From contig JAPWGK010000007.1 of assembly GCA_029641185.1 (NCBI GenBank), positions 186,001 to 250,000 of the forward strand: DNA of 64,000 nucleotides, read 5' to 3'. This document shows positions 44,127-58,900 of this stretch, piece after piece (position 1 is the stretch's first letter; each line of letters opens with the position of its first letter). The notes beneath the pieces are model-generated. The model did not search any database, was not told where the DNA came from, and worked only from the letters and a program-made list of their open reading frames with translations. This DNA is from Pseudofabraea citricarpa. Taxonomy: Eukaryota; Ascomycota; Leotiomycetes; Helotiales; Dermateaceae. A program made the position numbers and the translations under genes.

Positions 44127-47100
44127 CTATCTTCGTCCAGGTGGCTTGCGTCTGATGAAAGGATCTGCCGCTGGTTTCTTGCGAGGTGCCATCATACCCG
44201 GTGGTCGGGGTGGTGGTTTGGGGCCGGCCGGAGCTGGCTTTGGGGGAGCACTTGATGGACCTTTGTCCTCTTCCAACTTACTACTAGATGAGTTTGCTAA
44301 AGGATGGATCTGCTATCGTTAGCTTGAGCTTCTATATTATTTACTAGCCTGGCAGACAAGAGAGCGAGTGGTCATAGGTAGATCAATTGCCAGAAACTCA
44401 GTCCACGCCATCCCATCAAACCATGGATAGAATGCAAACAAGATAAAAACTGACCTTCTTAGCTGGTATTGGCTCATCCTCCCCTATCGATGGCTCTCTT
44501 GCCCTTTTACTACTTGATTTCATCTCGCCAGAAGCGACACTACTGCTGCCCAAGGAGGACCTGCGAGAACTGCCTACGCTGTGGGCATCAACCATTTCCG
44601 TGTCACTCTCATCTAGTCGAGACCTTGTAGGATATTGAATCGAAGGTTGAGCTGCAAGAGGAGATGCTGATATTCGCGCCGGAGGAAGATCCATATTACC
44701 AGTGCTTGTAGATGGCGGAACAGGCAAGGGAGCTTCAGGGGCTGGCAACTGATCGCGAGCTGTTGGTCGGGAAAGAAGCCCGGTAATATCGCCACCGATG
44801 TATCGATTGCGGGCCTTGGAATCTTGAATGAGTCTGTTCCAGAATTCGCCCTGTTGAAGTGATCGCGAGTCGCCCAAAACCCACAGGGAACATTTAGCAC
44901 GAGTCAGACCAACATTCATTCGTCTGATGTCTGCTAAGAAACCAATACCACCACTTGCTGTGGCTCGCACGCAAGAGAATATGATGATCTCCCTTTCCCT
45001 GCCTTGGAAAGCGTCCGTAGTATTGAATTCGATTTCGTCGAAAATCTCATCGCCAAATTTGCGGACAAAACGTGACCGCAGCTCGTTCAATTGAGCTTTA
45101 TACGTGGCAATGATACCAATTCTGCCTCTAAAATCTTCTGAGCGATAATCGGACTTCAGACGCTGATACAATTGCATCGCAGCATTCAACTCTGGAACGT
45201 TAATAAACGAATGGCCCCGAGCTTCTTTCGTCTGAATACCCTTCACATCGAAGAATCGATAGGGCCCAAGTATAGAGCTTGCGTGCCATGGTCGGGCTCT
45301 GATCTTTGCCATACCATCGCCATCAACCAGCCTACTATTGTAAAACTGCTGGCTTGGAAATCGACTGATCTCAGGATGCATACGATATTGCGTATCTAAC
45401 AGATGAACATCATTGGGGTGATTTTTCTGCATTCGTACGAAAAGACTCTGCTCATAACCGAAGCTTTGCGCAGAACGTGAAAGAACCGTAGGTGGCAATT
45501 GCTCAGGATCACCAACAAGGATACATTTCGAGCATCCATACTTGAGCGGTATAAGAGCACTCAGCTCTATACACTGTGCAGCCTCGTCGATAATGACGGT
45601 CTCAAATTCGACGTTGAGATTTCGAAACATGTCATGCCCACTTCCACTGAGAGTTGCACACAGCACATGAGCTCCGTCAATGATTTCTTGCTGGTATCTA
45701 CGTCGATTGATCTCGTTTTCACGAGACACACTGTTCCCACTTTCCTTATCTTCATCAATCTTAGCATTAACGTGTGCCCTAGTCCGCATAAGTCCATCAC
45801 GTTCTCGCTGCAGCGTTAGCTCGTGAGACTTATTGCCTTTGGCCCGAGCCTCATCGATCTGGCTGGCCAAGGCGGCCAGTTTCTGTTTGATTTCCCCAGC
45901 TTGTTTATGTAGTTGGTCTCTTGCACTTAGAATGCCCTTTTTATCATTTCTATCGCCTTCTAGTTTCGCATTGACCAGCTCGTCAAGCATAACACTTCTG
46001 ACGGCCGGATTGATAGCTTCGCTTCTACCAATTCGAATTACACTGATCTTTTGTAAAGGTCCATTGAGAGGTTTGATACCTTCCATTAACCGAACAACAA
46101 TTTCATCAACCGCAGTATTACTTGGCGCGCAGATCAAGAGTTTCTTCTTCGGTGCTGGTGGAGATATTCCAGACTGCTGGCCGTGGGGCTTTATCTTGAA
46201 CTTGTCTGATTGCGCCTGAAGGCTTGGAGTGAGGAGAGCGCCTGTCATGGCGACAATTGTCTTGGTCTTACCCGTTCCAGGAGGCCTATCAAAGTTAGCA
46301 CGGGATAAAGAGGCTATATGTACGAAGGACACACCCTTGGCACAAGGTAAAACCATCATTGTCATAAGCTGACAGAATAGCCTGAGCTTGCCCTTTATTA
46401 AGTTCGTATTTGGAGCGTATTTGAGCAATCTTATCATCGTTGTATTTCTGCAGCGGTGATGGCATTGCTTCCAATACTTCATTGCAGAGATCATAATATT
46501 CTAAACTGCTGAGTGCCGCATACTCACGCTGTGTTGTAGTCATATCAGCAATCTTTACAACATAAATCCTGCCGTTAGGAACCAAGGACTGGAGAAGTTT
46601 TGGATCACAGTCTCTGCTAATGCGGTATGTGATTTCAAGAATATCTTTCTTCATAGTTCGCCGGTCAACCCGTGCTAAACAATGAGGATCGTTCTGGTCA
46701 TTCATTGAATCTTGGCTTTTGGACAGTAGAACAATATCTCGCTCAGAAAGTTTCAGGTCGCGATTGGCTGCAATTGGCATGTTTGTGCTCAGCTCCATGA
46801 ATTTGTCAACTGATAGCCGATTTAGGATTTTGATCTCTACCGGCTTAAAGTTCTTTTCATCTTTGGCTGCGACGAGTGACTTCCAGACCTCAGAAATGAG
46901 CAGTGGAAAGAAAGTTCTCTTATATAGATCAAGGTCTTGGAACTTGTTTGCGATCTTCCTATACTCGTTGTTACTAGGAGGGGTGTCGCCAGAGTGGAAG
47001 ATGTCCCAATTTAGAATTTCCAGATATAATCTGTCCATGTTAGGTTCGACTCGAGCACGCAGATCTTTTGCAGAACGCTGAATCTTGGTCTTTCGCACGG

Positions 47101-50100
47101 GACCTTTTAGCTGAGCTTTGAGCGCTAGTCGTCGACTTTCTTCATACTCTGAAACTTTTTGAGAAGTCTCTTTTCTCTTTTTGACCAATGCATTGGTCTC
47201 ATCTTCATCGTCAGAGCCTGAGTCAGAATCTTCATCTGAACTTCCAACCATAATCTCGTTCCGAGTAGGTGCGTGATCCTTACCCATCACTCCAAGATCC
47301 TTCAGACCAGACCCCTCTCCAGGAACAAGTGAAGATGGGCCACGCAGTGCCTTAGCTCTAGCAATAACGGCTGCATCTCGTGCTTTCTTCTCTTCAGCAG
47401 CTTTCTGTCGCGAAGATTTGATAAAATCTTGTGATGGTTTGGATGCCTGCTGCCGAGCCCGCATATGCTCCAGTGTAGCCCTAGCACGCTCGGAGTCTTT
47501 CTTTAATGGTAGAGTTGGCTCATTGATCTTTCCATCAGCTGACCTAGACCATGCATCAATCGTAGCCTGTTTCTTAATAACAGCAGGTGGTGCCTCAATC
47601 ACCTGCACCCCAGTGTGCTCACCAAGAGCACTCTGCAACTCAGCTTTTTGTTGATTCGTGAGATTAGTCCTCTTGAAATCCTTCTCGGTGTCTCGCCTGC
47701 AAGCATCTTTGATATAGTTAAGAGCTGTTTCATCAATTTCTATCTCAAATTCAGTGAGAGAGCGCAGTAATTTGCTCAGTAAGCTTGTAATGACACTGAC
47801 AAGGTACTTGTCGCGTAGTCTAAGCATCATAGTCAAGCCATTGACGTTATGGCATACGACTTGCAAAATCCTACGACGAGAACTTTTAAACGAACCAGAT
47901 TCCGAATGGGAGCTTTCAGCTGCAATGGACTCGCCAGTCGCTGTAGCTATGATGCTAGAAGCATCAAACAGGGCTTCCGCATACTCCATGTCATCACGGC
48001 AAAACTCTTCCATATACTTGGTTGGTTGGTTAACTCTTGCAACCCAAAGTTCTGTCTGGGAGAATGTCATATCTAGAGCCCGCCACTGAGTTGTCCACCA
48101 GGTAATAACAGCGTTCTGCTCATCTTTGCTTAGAACACGCGCTCGGAGAACACCCGTCGAACCTGAAAGTGCTTCTAAAACGTCCCGACTAGTTTTGATC
48201 ATGTGAGGTATTGGTCCAAAGGCACGCGACTTTGTTAAGCGGATAATGGCGTACGATAATGATTTCATCATCGGCGCAAAAGCATACTCTAAGACGTTAT
48301 GCATAGCCTCTTTCTTGCTGCTCTGCTCAGTCATTACCTTCGTAACCTCAATTGCGGCTTCATAGATGGCTTGATCCGCAGAAACGAGAGCAGCAAAGAG
48401 CGGGCGTGCTGTTTCAGAAGTCTGATACAAGTGGTTTAAATCTGAAGGTGCAAAATCACCGAGACGTTGGAAGATTCTTGACACGTTCTCATGTAATCTT
48501 TGTAGATCCTTATTGAACTCAACGTGATCCTTTGGCATATTTGGATCCCGCTTGTTCGCCGGACGCAGTTCATCGAGGCCAGTTAGAGGAGAGGTAGCAG
48601 CCAGGATACTCTTAGCTAGCTCAGTGTTACCAGGGCGGAAGACATCGAGAACAGCTTGCCAAATGTTTTGTGAATGAGCTCCACCGTTTGTTCCGCGCTG
48701 CACAGCAGTGTCTTTTGACAAGGCCGTAAATTCAGCGTTCATAGCCTTGCTGTCTAGAGCAAGTGCATCGCGGATGACCCGCATACCTAACTTCTTCAGT
48801 TCAAGGTGCTGACCATCTGAGTTTTCCAGGTCAGCACACCCAACTATTATGTCCTTGTTCTTATCCACTAGTCCTAGAATGTCGTTGATCACAACTAGAG
48901 AGGTTGTGGGATTGACCTTATAATCAGGCTGATTGAATGTCTCCAATGTAGCACACAGAGCTGCAAGACCTGCTCCGCAACATCTCATTCTTGCGTTTTC
49001 AGGGATGCGAGGGTCTTGGAGACGTTCGAATAGATGGTGTAAAATTGAACGACAGGCATCATATTGGTGAACTGAAGGAAGCGACCCAATCAATACTGGG
49101 ATCCATGACGTTGCAGGGCATGTACTGTCATTAGAAACTGATGCGGAAGATTGTAACAGCAGTGGTTCAAATGCTGGGCTGCGGAAAACCTGCTCTGCAA
49201 TAGTAGCCGGTGAGATAGTCCCAAATGCTCCCCAGAAGTCTTTGGAAGACAATCTCAACAACGTTTGGAGAGCCTGGATAACCAGACCTAGAATTTCAGT
49301 AGAATTGCAAGCTACGTGTTGCAATGCTAGGAGGTACAGGTTGGGCTGAACTTCCATGGCTCGAAGTGAATGTCTAATGAGATCTTCGTCTAGCCTTCCT
49401 AAGATAAGCAGGAATCCTTGCCAGAAGCGCTGGATTTTGTCATGTGAGGCTGCTGGATTAGATACCACAGACATTGCACCGGTAAGGGCATCATGCACTA
49501 CCCAATCGAACAGTGCAGTCGTTAGCACTCCGGTCTGACGTTCCCAGGCTTTGGTTGCGAACCGCACTCGAGTTGGATCCTCGTCGAAAAGGAAGCGGGT
49601 CATAGCAGGCAATATGTCACCAAGCTTCAGGGGTTTCTTGCTTTGGATCTGGGTGAAGACATAATTGAAAGGCCCAGCAAGCCTAGTCTCCAACATGTGA
49701 TAATCGACACAGCAAAGACTCTCGTACAGAGCCATTAGTGCTGATTGGTCATGGTGTATGAGGAGGGCTTGTGTTCGTTTTGGCGATTCAACCTGGGCCA
49801 GTAGTGATTCAGCAGATTTCAAACCCTTATCGATCCGTGCAAAGTCATGGCTATTGATGCGCTCAACTAGCTGCGCAATGGTATCATCATCAAAGCCCCT
49901 AGATTAATTAGCAACAGAGATTCTGATAGTCTTCTGGCATTTCTTACTCTGCAAGTAACTTAAGATACGTCTTGCGACCCATGTGATAGTTGCGGACACA
50001 CTTGTCACAGATCGAAAATAAGTTCGATAAGCGTTCGATGTAATAATCGATCATTTCTTGTACAACCTGGCCTCCTTCACTTGCGTCGAGGCCATAGATC

Positions 50101-50379
50101 AATGAGAACTTGTATGCCACATCGTGCCGCTTTGCTGCGTCCTGCTTCAACTCAAGCTTTGTCTCCTTGCTGATGTCCTCCTCGGGTTCGTCGACGTTGT
50201 CATAATCGGCTGTATCGTCATCGCTGCGCTTTGGGCAAAACCAGTGTGCATCCGAAGGGAAGCTTTTGAGTTCCCTGATAGTAGAAATGTCAGAGGTGTA
50301 CGGTGATTACAGTAGATCGCATTGTTCTAGGAGAGACATACCCAAACAGCCCATTGAGCTCATCTTCGATCTCAGGCAT
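44127..50379 (-). CDS. sen1: Helicase Sen1 (superfamily 1, senataxin orthologue)
   Basis: 5'-3' RNA/DNA helicase that removes nascent RNA from chromatin, terminates non-coding transcripts and resolves R-loops. Five exons: 50379-50342, 50274-49948, 49898-46335, 46285-44455 and 44309-44127, giving 1980 aa. The first exon codes for only 12 complete codons (MPEIEDELNGLF) plus two bases. The N-terminal 1200 residues form the Sen1_N helical region. The helicase core starts with QGPPGTGKT (about residue 1310) and carries the DEAAQ Walker B, QYRMHPEISRFPS, and the C-terminal motifs TDAFQGREREIII and MNVGLTRAKCSLWVLGD, all intact. The last exon encodes a Pro/Lys-rich tail (PPPRPPGMMAPRKKP), suited to protein-protein contacts and nuclear localisation. 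The 49-bp intron 3 falls exactly inside the Walker A glycines, so an unspliced transcript would lose the P-loop. Confidence 0.95.
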
Positions 50380-51370
50380 GTTGAAAGCTTGTAGAGCTAG
50401 AACATAATCCAGATACTACACAAAAGCGCAAGGCTAAAATGAAGGATTGAGTGAGGGCGGTTGCGCTGAGTTTGATCCCAGTCAGTGCTGGTAAAGTGCC
50501 TAGACTGCCCGACAATGGAATGTAAGAGAGAATTATTCTCTGCAGTTCATTGCTTGTCCAACTGTTTAGGTGAGATCGTATTTAGATCGATCTCAGTGGT
50601 GGTGGTGGTCTTCTGTTGCTGAAGTGGTTTCTATTGAGCAAGGAAGGAGGATTGATCCTGTGGGCCAATATTACTCCGAAGGGAAAGACTAGGAAGGAAT
50701 AAATAAGGAGCGAATGGCTTCCTGCAAGACTCCGGTGCGTACAATTACATCAAAAGAAAAAGGTCGATTGACATCTCTCAAACGTAAGGTTGTCCATTTT
50801 GGCGGAATTTAAAGAAGTTCAGGGATGACGCGAAGTGGCGCCGCACAAGGGCAGAAGCGCGACGGACTTCTCAGCCTCGCGTGCAAGGCTAGGTATAGAC
50901 GACTTACAACATTAATAAAACAAGTAGGGGAGAAAATGGGCAAATAAATTCACAAAGACAGGCAGTTTAATCTACATGTCATTATCACACTGTCATTAAC
51001 CACAGCTTTCATCACACATATATCCTGAAGGTCTTTATCGAATTACTATTTGCAGTGCTACTCATATATACAGAAGGATTAAGACTCCCAGCAAACCATA
51101 TATGAGAGGCACACGGAGGCCCTCCAAAGCGTGGTGTATGGAATTCTAAGCACACGCTGGTCAAACTCTGCAATCCATCACTTTACGCCTGTTACCCGCC
51201 AGAAATAACTCCAGGAACGCCTGTGCACAACCAATGCAGAAAAGAAGAAAAGAAAACCAGGTCGTAGATCGCTCATGCAGATCATCATGCTTCGAGATCC
51301 GTTGTAACAACAGACAAAAGGAAGAGTATTTGTACACGAAAGTTCAGTGCTTTTAGTCAAGACGAGACAT
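50380..51370. other. Promoter region of sen1 and 3' region of the P4-ATPase gene
   Basis: 990 bp. Both flanking genes are on the minus strand, so this holds the sen1 promoter and the flippase 3' UTR. No ORF of interest, repeat array or RNA gene was recognised. Confidence 0.5.
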
Positions 51371-54300
51371 CTATTCAGTGATATCATTCCTCCGGCTCTT
51401 CACAGGGCCAAAGGATTGACTTGACTCTAATCTAGTCAGAAGAGCCGCCGATGTAAATTCATTACTAGCTTCGTAGCTAGGTCGAATGCGATCCATCGAT
51501 GCGCGCATTCTATCAAACGAAGGTCTAACTCGATCACAAGAGGGGCGCCCGGGGGCGTCCATAGAGGATCGATGTCGTGTGAAGTCGGTGCCGTCGCTAC
51601 CGTTTTGACTTCGAGGGTTGTGGGTGGTGGAAGTTGGTGCAACTGAATTCGTATACATTATTGGACGCAGATCTTCGTCAACACTCGGATAGTGGGTGTG
51701 CTTACTCGGCTTTGCAACTTCCGAAGATGCCCGGGAAGAGCCTTTCGAATTCGGTACAGCCAGTTGGTCCTTCGGGGTATCCAGGTATGCAAACTTACCC
51801 TGTCGGACTTGTTCACGAACGATGTCTACATCATAAGGGAAATAGACCTTCTGAATAGCCTTGATGCATATCCTAGGAAGTAGAGACGCGATGACCGAGA
51901 GGCACAAGACTGCCCAGAAGGTTGCTTGTCCAAAGCATTCGGGGGCGGCTTTGTAGAAGTACTGGGAGGATGAGAAGGCAGAGTAGACACCGGTCCAGAA
52001 AAACACCAGTAAAGTACTGACGACAACAAGGATTACCATGAGCCAGTCCCATCTGTAGCTGTTAAGCAGGATGTAAAAGTTGATGCATATGACAGCAGCA
52101 GGGCCAATATAGACACCGAAGCGGGTACGGTCACCAAGATCTTGTCCATTGGCCGTGACAAAATCGCCATCCTTAAAGAGGAACCAGGCAAAGAAGAAAC
52201 AGATAACAGATTGGTATAGACCATCGAGCATGTAGAGCCTGCAATAGTGTTAGCGATGAAATACTTGTGTTTGATGGCTATTCTTACCAAAACTTGGTGT
52301 TGGTCCACTCCTTGCGCTCAATTCCACGGCGGTAGAGTTGAGGTACTGCAAGGGAGACTTTGTCGCTAACATCCTGGTCCAGAACACCCATGAAAATGAT
52401 CGGTACAGAAGTGAAAGCAAGATTGAATAAAAGAATGTAGGTATAGTCGTATAGGTAGGTCATGTCAAAATCGGCAAAGATTTGATACCAGAAGATTGTG
52501 AACGTCCAGACGATGTTCTTGTAGAAAAAGTTGGCGATAGTTTCCGCCAGTCGTCTGTATGACCAACGGCCATGTACCAAGACTAGCCTTTGAAGGAAGC
52601 GGAATTGACCAATGGCGTAATCTGATGACATGACAGCTTGTCTACCTTCCTCACCAGCAATGCCAACACCGATATCAGCTTCTTGAATCATAGCCACATC
52701 ATTGGCTCCATCACCAATAGACAAGGTCATAACATCCAATCCGGCTTTTACCATAGCTACGACTGCCGCCTTTTGAGCTGGACTGACTCTGCAACAGAGG
52801 ACGGATTTGCATCGCTTGCAAAGGAGAAGGAACTTCTGGCGTAGCTGTTCGTCGAGGACAAGTTTGAGAGAATCACCATCAATGACAATAGCGTGCGTTG
52901 GTGCTGGTGGTTCGTGGTTTTTCCTTGCTGCCTTGAGTTCGGCGTCGGAGCCTGTCATGTCAAAAGCCTTGAGGTGTTTGTCAAGTTCACTTTCGGCTGA
53001 GGATACTTGGTCATCCTCGATCTTGAAGACGATCAACTCCATGTCGTTGTTGAGCAGGTTGCAGGAGAATCCAATATTGATGGCAGTTTCGACCTTGTCG
53101 CCAGTAAGAACCCACAGCTTAATACCAGCTTCGGCAAGCAGAGCAATGGTGTCAGGCACACCCTCCTGCAAGCGATCCTCAATGGCAGTTCCTCCCAGTA
53201 GCGTCAATTCTCGTTCAATACTATCGGATACAAACTCCAACTTCTCTTCTCGTTCCTGTACTGCTGCAGCTGCGACCTCGTACTCTTTGCTCCATTCTTG
53301 GTATTCGTCCTCACCCAAGACTCTTTGAGCAATGCACAAAGTACGCAATCCCTCTCTAGCAAACATCTCAAGGTGTTCAGCTGTTGATTTCCGTAATTCT
53401 GCTTGTTCGCCGCGTTTCAGCCGAGAGTAGATGATACTATCTGCACCTTTGCAGAAAAGAACAATCTGGTTATTTGGCATACGAATGATGGCACTCATAC
53501 GCTTTCTGGTGGAGTTGAATTCGAGAGTATTTAGAACGGTGTATTTCTGTCTCTTGCCTAAGACATTTAGTTCAATGCCGTCATTTGAATTGTCAAGAAC
53601 AGTAAAGCCAACATCGCGGGCCGTAGCAACAAGTGCAGCCTCGTCTGGAGACTGGGCCTTGAACTCAATGCGGGGTGGATCACCGGGGGTGTTTTCAGCA
53701 ATAACGGTATGACAGAGAGCAAGAGCGAGCATGAATTGATGGTTGGCAGCTTGTTGCTCTTTGCCTGATTCGCCAGCCAAATCAGTAACAAAGTCGGGAG
53801 CAATGAAGGTCAAGTCCTCATCGTGAAGATATGGGTTATTGTGAAGTTTCCGGATTTCGACAAGCATTTTGGTGCGGGCCTCAGCAATCTCAGCCTTTGC
53901 CTTAGCGCCCTCTTTTTCGACATCAATGCCTTGTCGTTTCTGCATTCCAGCCTGAGCCTCGGTGTACGCTTCTCCATATGGAACTCCATTGATTGTAGCC
54001 TTCTTAAATTCCATCACATTCTGTGTCAGGGTTCCAGTCTTATCAGAGAAGATATACTCGATCTGACCAAGATCATCGGAAATATTCCACGACTTTGGAG
54101 TGCAAGGATAGTCGATCCTTTCATAGTACATATCCGAGTCGCTGTAGATGAAAAACGCTTGAAGCGTTTTCACAATTTCGAGGGATATGTAAAGTGAGAT
54201 AGGAACCATGTTCTGGAAAAGAATGAGCGCAGCCCAGAAAGTAATGAATCCATCTAAAGCAGGCTCTCCACCGATAGAACCGAACTCGAAAAAGTCGATG

Positions 54301-55948
54301 GTCTGGTTTCCTTGTCCCCAAGCAATACCTTGGACCAATCCAGAAACGAGACACATAACGAAGAGAAAAAAGAAGTTGTAAATCACGTTCCAGTTCAGTT
54401 CCCTGGCAATACGTGAGCGTTTACTAGGCGTAATTCCGGAGTTAATCATGATCTTAGTATCTGGACCTGTGAAAATGACCACGCCCAAAATCCACTCGGT
54501 ATTTCTTAGATTGCATCCTCGGAGAAGCATATTGTTGATAGAAATGGGTTCGGCCATCTCTTGCCCCGCGGAGTCTGGATCCTTTGGATTGAACTGATTC
54601 CAACGAGCGACGGCACTGTACTGATAAAGGTTGGGCTGCGGTGCCTCGCTCTCTATGGTGAACTCAGTCCGTTCACAGTCGCGCGCATGCTTGATAGCAC
54701 GTCCACTGCGAAGAGAATGTCGAACTTTGAGATTCGTCTCGCCGTCCAAATTCTTTGTTTCGACATAGCAGGCGCCATCAGTATCAGAAGTGGATAGAAC
54801 AACTATATCGGCCGGAATCTGATCATCATTGTAAATTCGAACGAAATCTCCCACTTGAACGTTCTTCCAATAATCCTTGTGAAATTTCGCCTTACCAGGC
54901 GCGGAAAGATTGGGATTGATCAGACTGCCAAAGTTTCGCACGATCGGCGCATGTTCACCAGCATCGTAGGAAAATGCGGTCTTGGGACGATCTGGCACTT
55001 CCAAAGCGTTGGGCTGATCTGGACGCGGTAAAGGAGACGGGACTGGCGTCATCTGAATATCTTCTCTTGCAGAGGCAAAGGATGTACGCTGACTGTAGGC
55101 CGATTCACGTCGAGTGGCCCTTGTTTCGTGGGAAGGACGCGGCTCATCAATGGACCCTGACTTCCCGCTTTCCTGCTTCGACTTCTTGGACATGATGCCT
55201 ATCACTATCCGTGTTGATGCCTTCTTGATTCTCCTCCATAACCCAACATTGTCGGTACTAACGTTTACATTGTGCCATTCTATTAGGCGATGCACAGGAG
55301 AGTTGTTGAGCTCATTGTCAAGAATTGTTCTCCGGTAATCTTCTATTCCATCTTTCACAGCGGTTATAAAGACGATAACAATCAGGGGCACGGCGTTCAA
55401 CCCCGGATTGGAGGCTCCAAAGATGCTGAAGAACTAGAATTTGGTTAGCGTTAGGGATGCGTATCAAGATTATGTTGTAAACTTACAGCCAGGATAATGA
55501 GGAACAAGAAGTACACATTAGCAACATTGTGGAATTGGTAGTATATGTTCTTGGGAATAAAGGAGAGTGGTGTGTATTTGGCCGTCCGAATCTTGTTTCT
55601 CTTGAAGGTATGGCTTGGGTTTCCTGTCTCGTCAATCATCTCCTTGGGCAGTGGCTGATTGAAAAAGATGGTCCTCGGCCCCTCCGCTCCATCGTCCTCC
55701 TGCGACTGCTCGTCGAGAGCTGGTTCCTCCTGTATCCCGCCCAGCTCGGTCGTCGCCATCGATACTCCGCCGCCTGAGTCTCGTTTCTTCTCACTCTGGG
55801 AGCCCTTGTGCTGCAGACGCCCCAATATCGAGTGTCTCTTGTGGGTCCCTTTCTTGCCCGTCACGCGTTGAGTCGCCCATCGCTGACGCTTGGTGTTGTT
55901 CTTCCCGCCAAGTGGTGTAGGGTCATGATCCGGGGACTGAGGCGACAT
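51371..55948 (-). CDS. dnf1: P4-type phospholipid-translocating ATPase (Dnf1/Dnf2 type)
   Basis: Lipid flippase that moves phospholipids from the outer to the inner membrane leaflet at the plasma membrane and endosomes. Three exons: 55948-55487, 55433-52288 and 52238-51371, total 1491 aa. Visible parts in order: polar N-terminus; first membrane helices from about residue 140 (ANVYFLFLIILA); actuator loop with DGETNLK at about 384; PISL in TM4 (about 565-568), the P4-specific motif; phosphorylation motif DKTGTLTQN with Asp618; nucleotide domain; hinge VISIGDGANDVAM-like block TLSIGDGANDVAMIQEAD; then C-terminal membrane helices and a polar tail (about 110 residues). All catalytic residues appear intact. 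Splitting into Dnf1 versus Dnf2 or Drs2 rests on the ligand loop; the long insert after the first cytosolic helices (SKKSKQESGKSG) favours Dnf1/2. Two introns, both about 50 bp. Confidence 0.92.
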
Positions 55949-58900
55949 TGTTGGTTAGAGGTCTCTAAGACGGGCAGAGCCCGGAAGCAGTCAATGTCGT
56001 CGCCAGCGTTCGCGTCACGCCGATCGATGCTGGATTGACGACGGTGAGTTAGTGCTGGGGGGGATCGTACGGAGCGGTCGCAATAGTTGAGCGTCAAAGG
56101 AATCTTTTCGAGGAATGGAATGGATGGACTTTGGAGGGCTCGCTTATAAAGCTAGGTGTAGGATCCGGAAGCAACGGATCGCGCCCAAATGCACTCCGTA
56201 CCGGCCAGAGGAGAGTGAGCCCTGTAGAGGCTGCTGGTATGGTGGTGGTGGCAGTGGTTGACGCTGGATTGTACAGTAGTGTTTTTGGGTATTAAGCTCT
56301 GAGGCCACGATAATGCCGATGCTTTTGACCAGGCGAACTTGGTGTTTGGTTCGAGGGAGAAAGGGTTAGGGATGGGAGGGGGATGTTTAGATGATGATAG
56401 GATCAAGCTGGCGGGTTTGGGTATAGATCTGCTGAATAATGATAATTCACACAAGAGCACCGAGTTACGAGCAAGCCATACAAGCCACAGGCCGGGCGCG
56501 AATCAGGTAAGGATCTGAAACCCCAATAACAAGAAGAGCACCCCAGAGTTTTGGTGGGTGTAGGTGGGTGTGTAGGTGGCAGGTGGTGCTGTAGGTGCTG
56601 TAGGTGCTGTAGGCCCTGTAATGTGTTGTGCTGTACAGTACAGTAGCCTGCAGGCCCCCTGGGTGTGGGTGCTGTAGCCACTTACCTACATAAACACAAT
56701 AGGCGAGCCTTGGACATGCATCAATTCCAGTTTCTATATATTGAGATGAGTGTATTTCTGACTCCTGCGCAGCAATAGTAATACCGTACAGTACCTAGAA
56801 GTACGTACGAGGCACTTCCGTCAGCCGGGCTCGCAGCTGAGTGAGTCTATATCTGATTCATTCCAGAGCCCGTCACTTTTCGGTGCTTACTTGAGCCTGT
56901 GAGCCTGTAACACGGGAGCCAGCAAGACCCTTCGAAGGGAGGGAGATGGCCGCAGGGGGGGGACGGGGGACGGAGACGGGGTCATTTGGCTCATTTGGAG
57001 CTGCACACTGTACCGTACTGTGCAATCAATCTTCATCTCTGTCCGACGCGGACATACGTACTTTCCCTCCCACCTTGTTCGTCCGGACTTATCGGCCAGC
57101 GTGTCCACTGTCTATAGGTATGTCCACTGTCCATATGCACATCATCCATCGCTTACTTCATACGTATTCCTATAGCTATATCGGTTGCCCAGGCGATGTG
57201 TTGATGCGGTGTCCGTCTGAAGATGGAATGCTATAACAGCTGCGATATGAGGTAAGGCTCGCTGAGGAACGCAGGGCCCAAGATGAACTGAACTCTCGAG
57301 TCTCGACATGTCGGAGAGGGGTGCTCGCTGGAGACTGAGACGGGAGACGGTAGTGGGCTCGTGGTGGATTCGGAGGTGCTGTACAGCCTCATTAAACGTT
57401 CCTTAACTGTGTACAGTAAGCTGCTTTTAGAAATCCCAAGCCCACCAGAGCGACCAAACCCCCGCAGCCAAGTGCCCTCATTTGCTTTGTGCATTCCTTC
57501 ATCTGGACTGCATAAAGCCTATATTATTATCACTTCTTCCCTTCCAAGTGGCAAGTGCCCGCTCAACAAACGGCGTGCGGCGTGCGGCGTGCGGATTGCG
57601 GATGAATAGTGGCTGCGCTACACCTGTGACCTGCCACTGGCCTTCGTTCGGTCTTATCGCGCGAGAGGCTTTTCGGATGCCAGGACTCTCCGAGGAAGCC
57701 GTTCCCCTCCTCAAACTGGCATTGTTTCTCTCGCGAGATCCAGGTACATCATCTACGGCCCTCCCATAACTGTGCCCTCGGCGTCACCAGAGTCCATATT
57801 TCCAACAAGGGATGAGAGCCGGTACGTACTCGTCAGCATGATTATTTATGGGTCGGCGAACACTCGATATAAAAGGGGTTCAACTGAACACCAGTCAAGC
57901 TTTACCCCCCCCTGCCCGATGATGAATATGCACGTGATGGCGCGACTCCCAGGTGTGCATCGTTTTCGGCTTCTTCTTATCTTTCGGGTCTTGACCTTCG
58001 TGTGATCGATCCTTCGGGCGAGAGAGAGAGAGAGGCTGGAACAGGTCGATTGTAATGACGTCTTTGATCGCCCAGTTGATGGTGCTAAGAATTACGAGCA
58101 CAAGTGCATCCATCGTACATGTACTGTACCTGTACCTCCGCCTCCGTAATTCGTACTCGATTGCAATCAGCACTAGATAAATCAAGCTTTCAAGCTTGAG
58201 ACGGCCAATAACCATTCCACGGTTCTCCGGATCGCCTGAAGCAACGCCCACGACAAGCTGTACAACAATGGGAGAAAAGACCGGCCGGGCCGTTCAATGA
58301 CTTTGCGCTATTGTTCGGCCAGTCTGCTATTTGATTCGGGCTCGAAAATCTGGATCCGTTTCGAAGCATGTATGTGCTCTAAAACACCAGAGCGATCAAC
58401 CAAGAGTCTTTCCGCATGCACTTGCCCGGAAAGAAGAAATTAACGTCGGATGAACATAGAGTATCTTCATCAGTGCTTGCCTAAGAGCTATAAAAAGAAA
58501 TGGCAGTGCATTCATCGGAGTCCTGTCAATATCATACAGTTCCTTCGGTTCTTATTACCGACTAAACGGAGCGCTTGTCATGGCAGCATATAAGGTTTGG
58601 AAGATCATACAATAGAACCGTTTTCGATATAACATGTTATTCCGAAGATTCCATCAGCCTGGAAGCATTTCAATAAATTCAGGTTTGGTTATGACCGACC
58701 TTATGTTGAGCTTATCGAATAATGAACTAGAATCTATAGGGTTCTAGGTTCCAGAATCCATTGACATCTAACCTGCTCGTAGCATCTTTTCGAAAAGACC
58801 AGTGACTCTAATTATGTCAAGTATTAAAAGAGCCGGAAGGCACATATAACTGGGTAACTGAACGGCTTCTCCAATTCGGGAATTCAGTCAAAGGAAGTTT

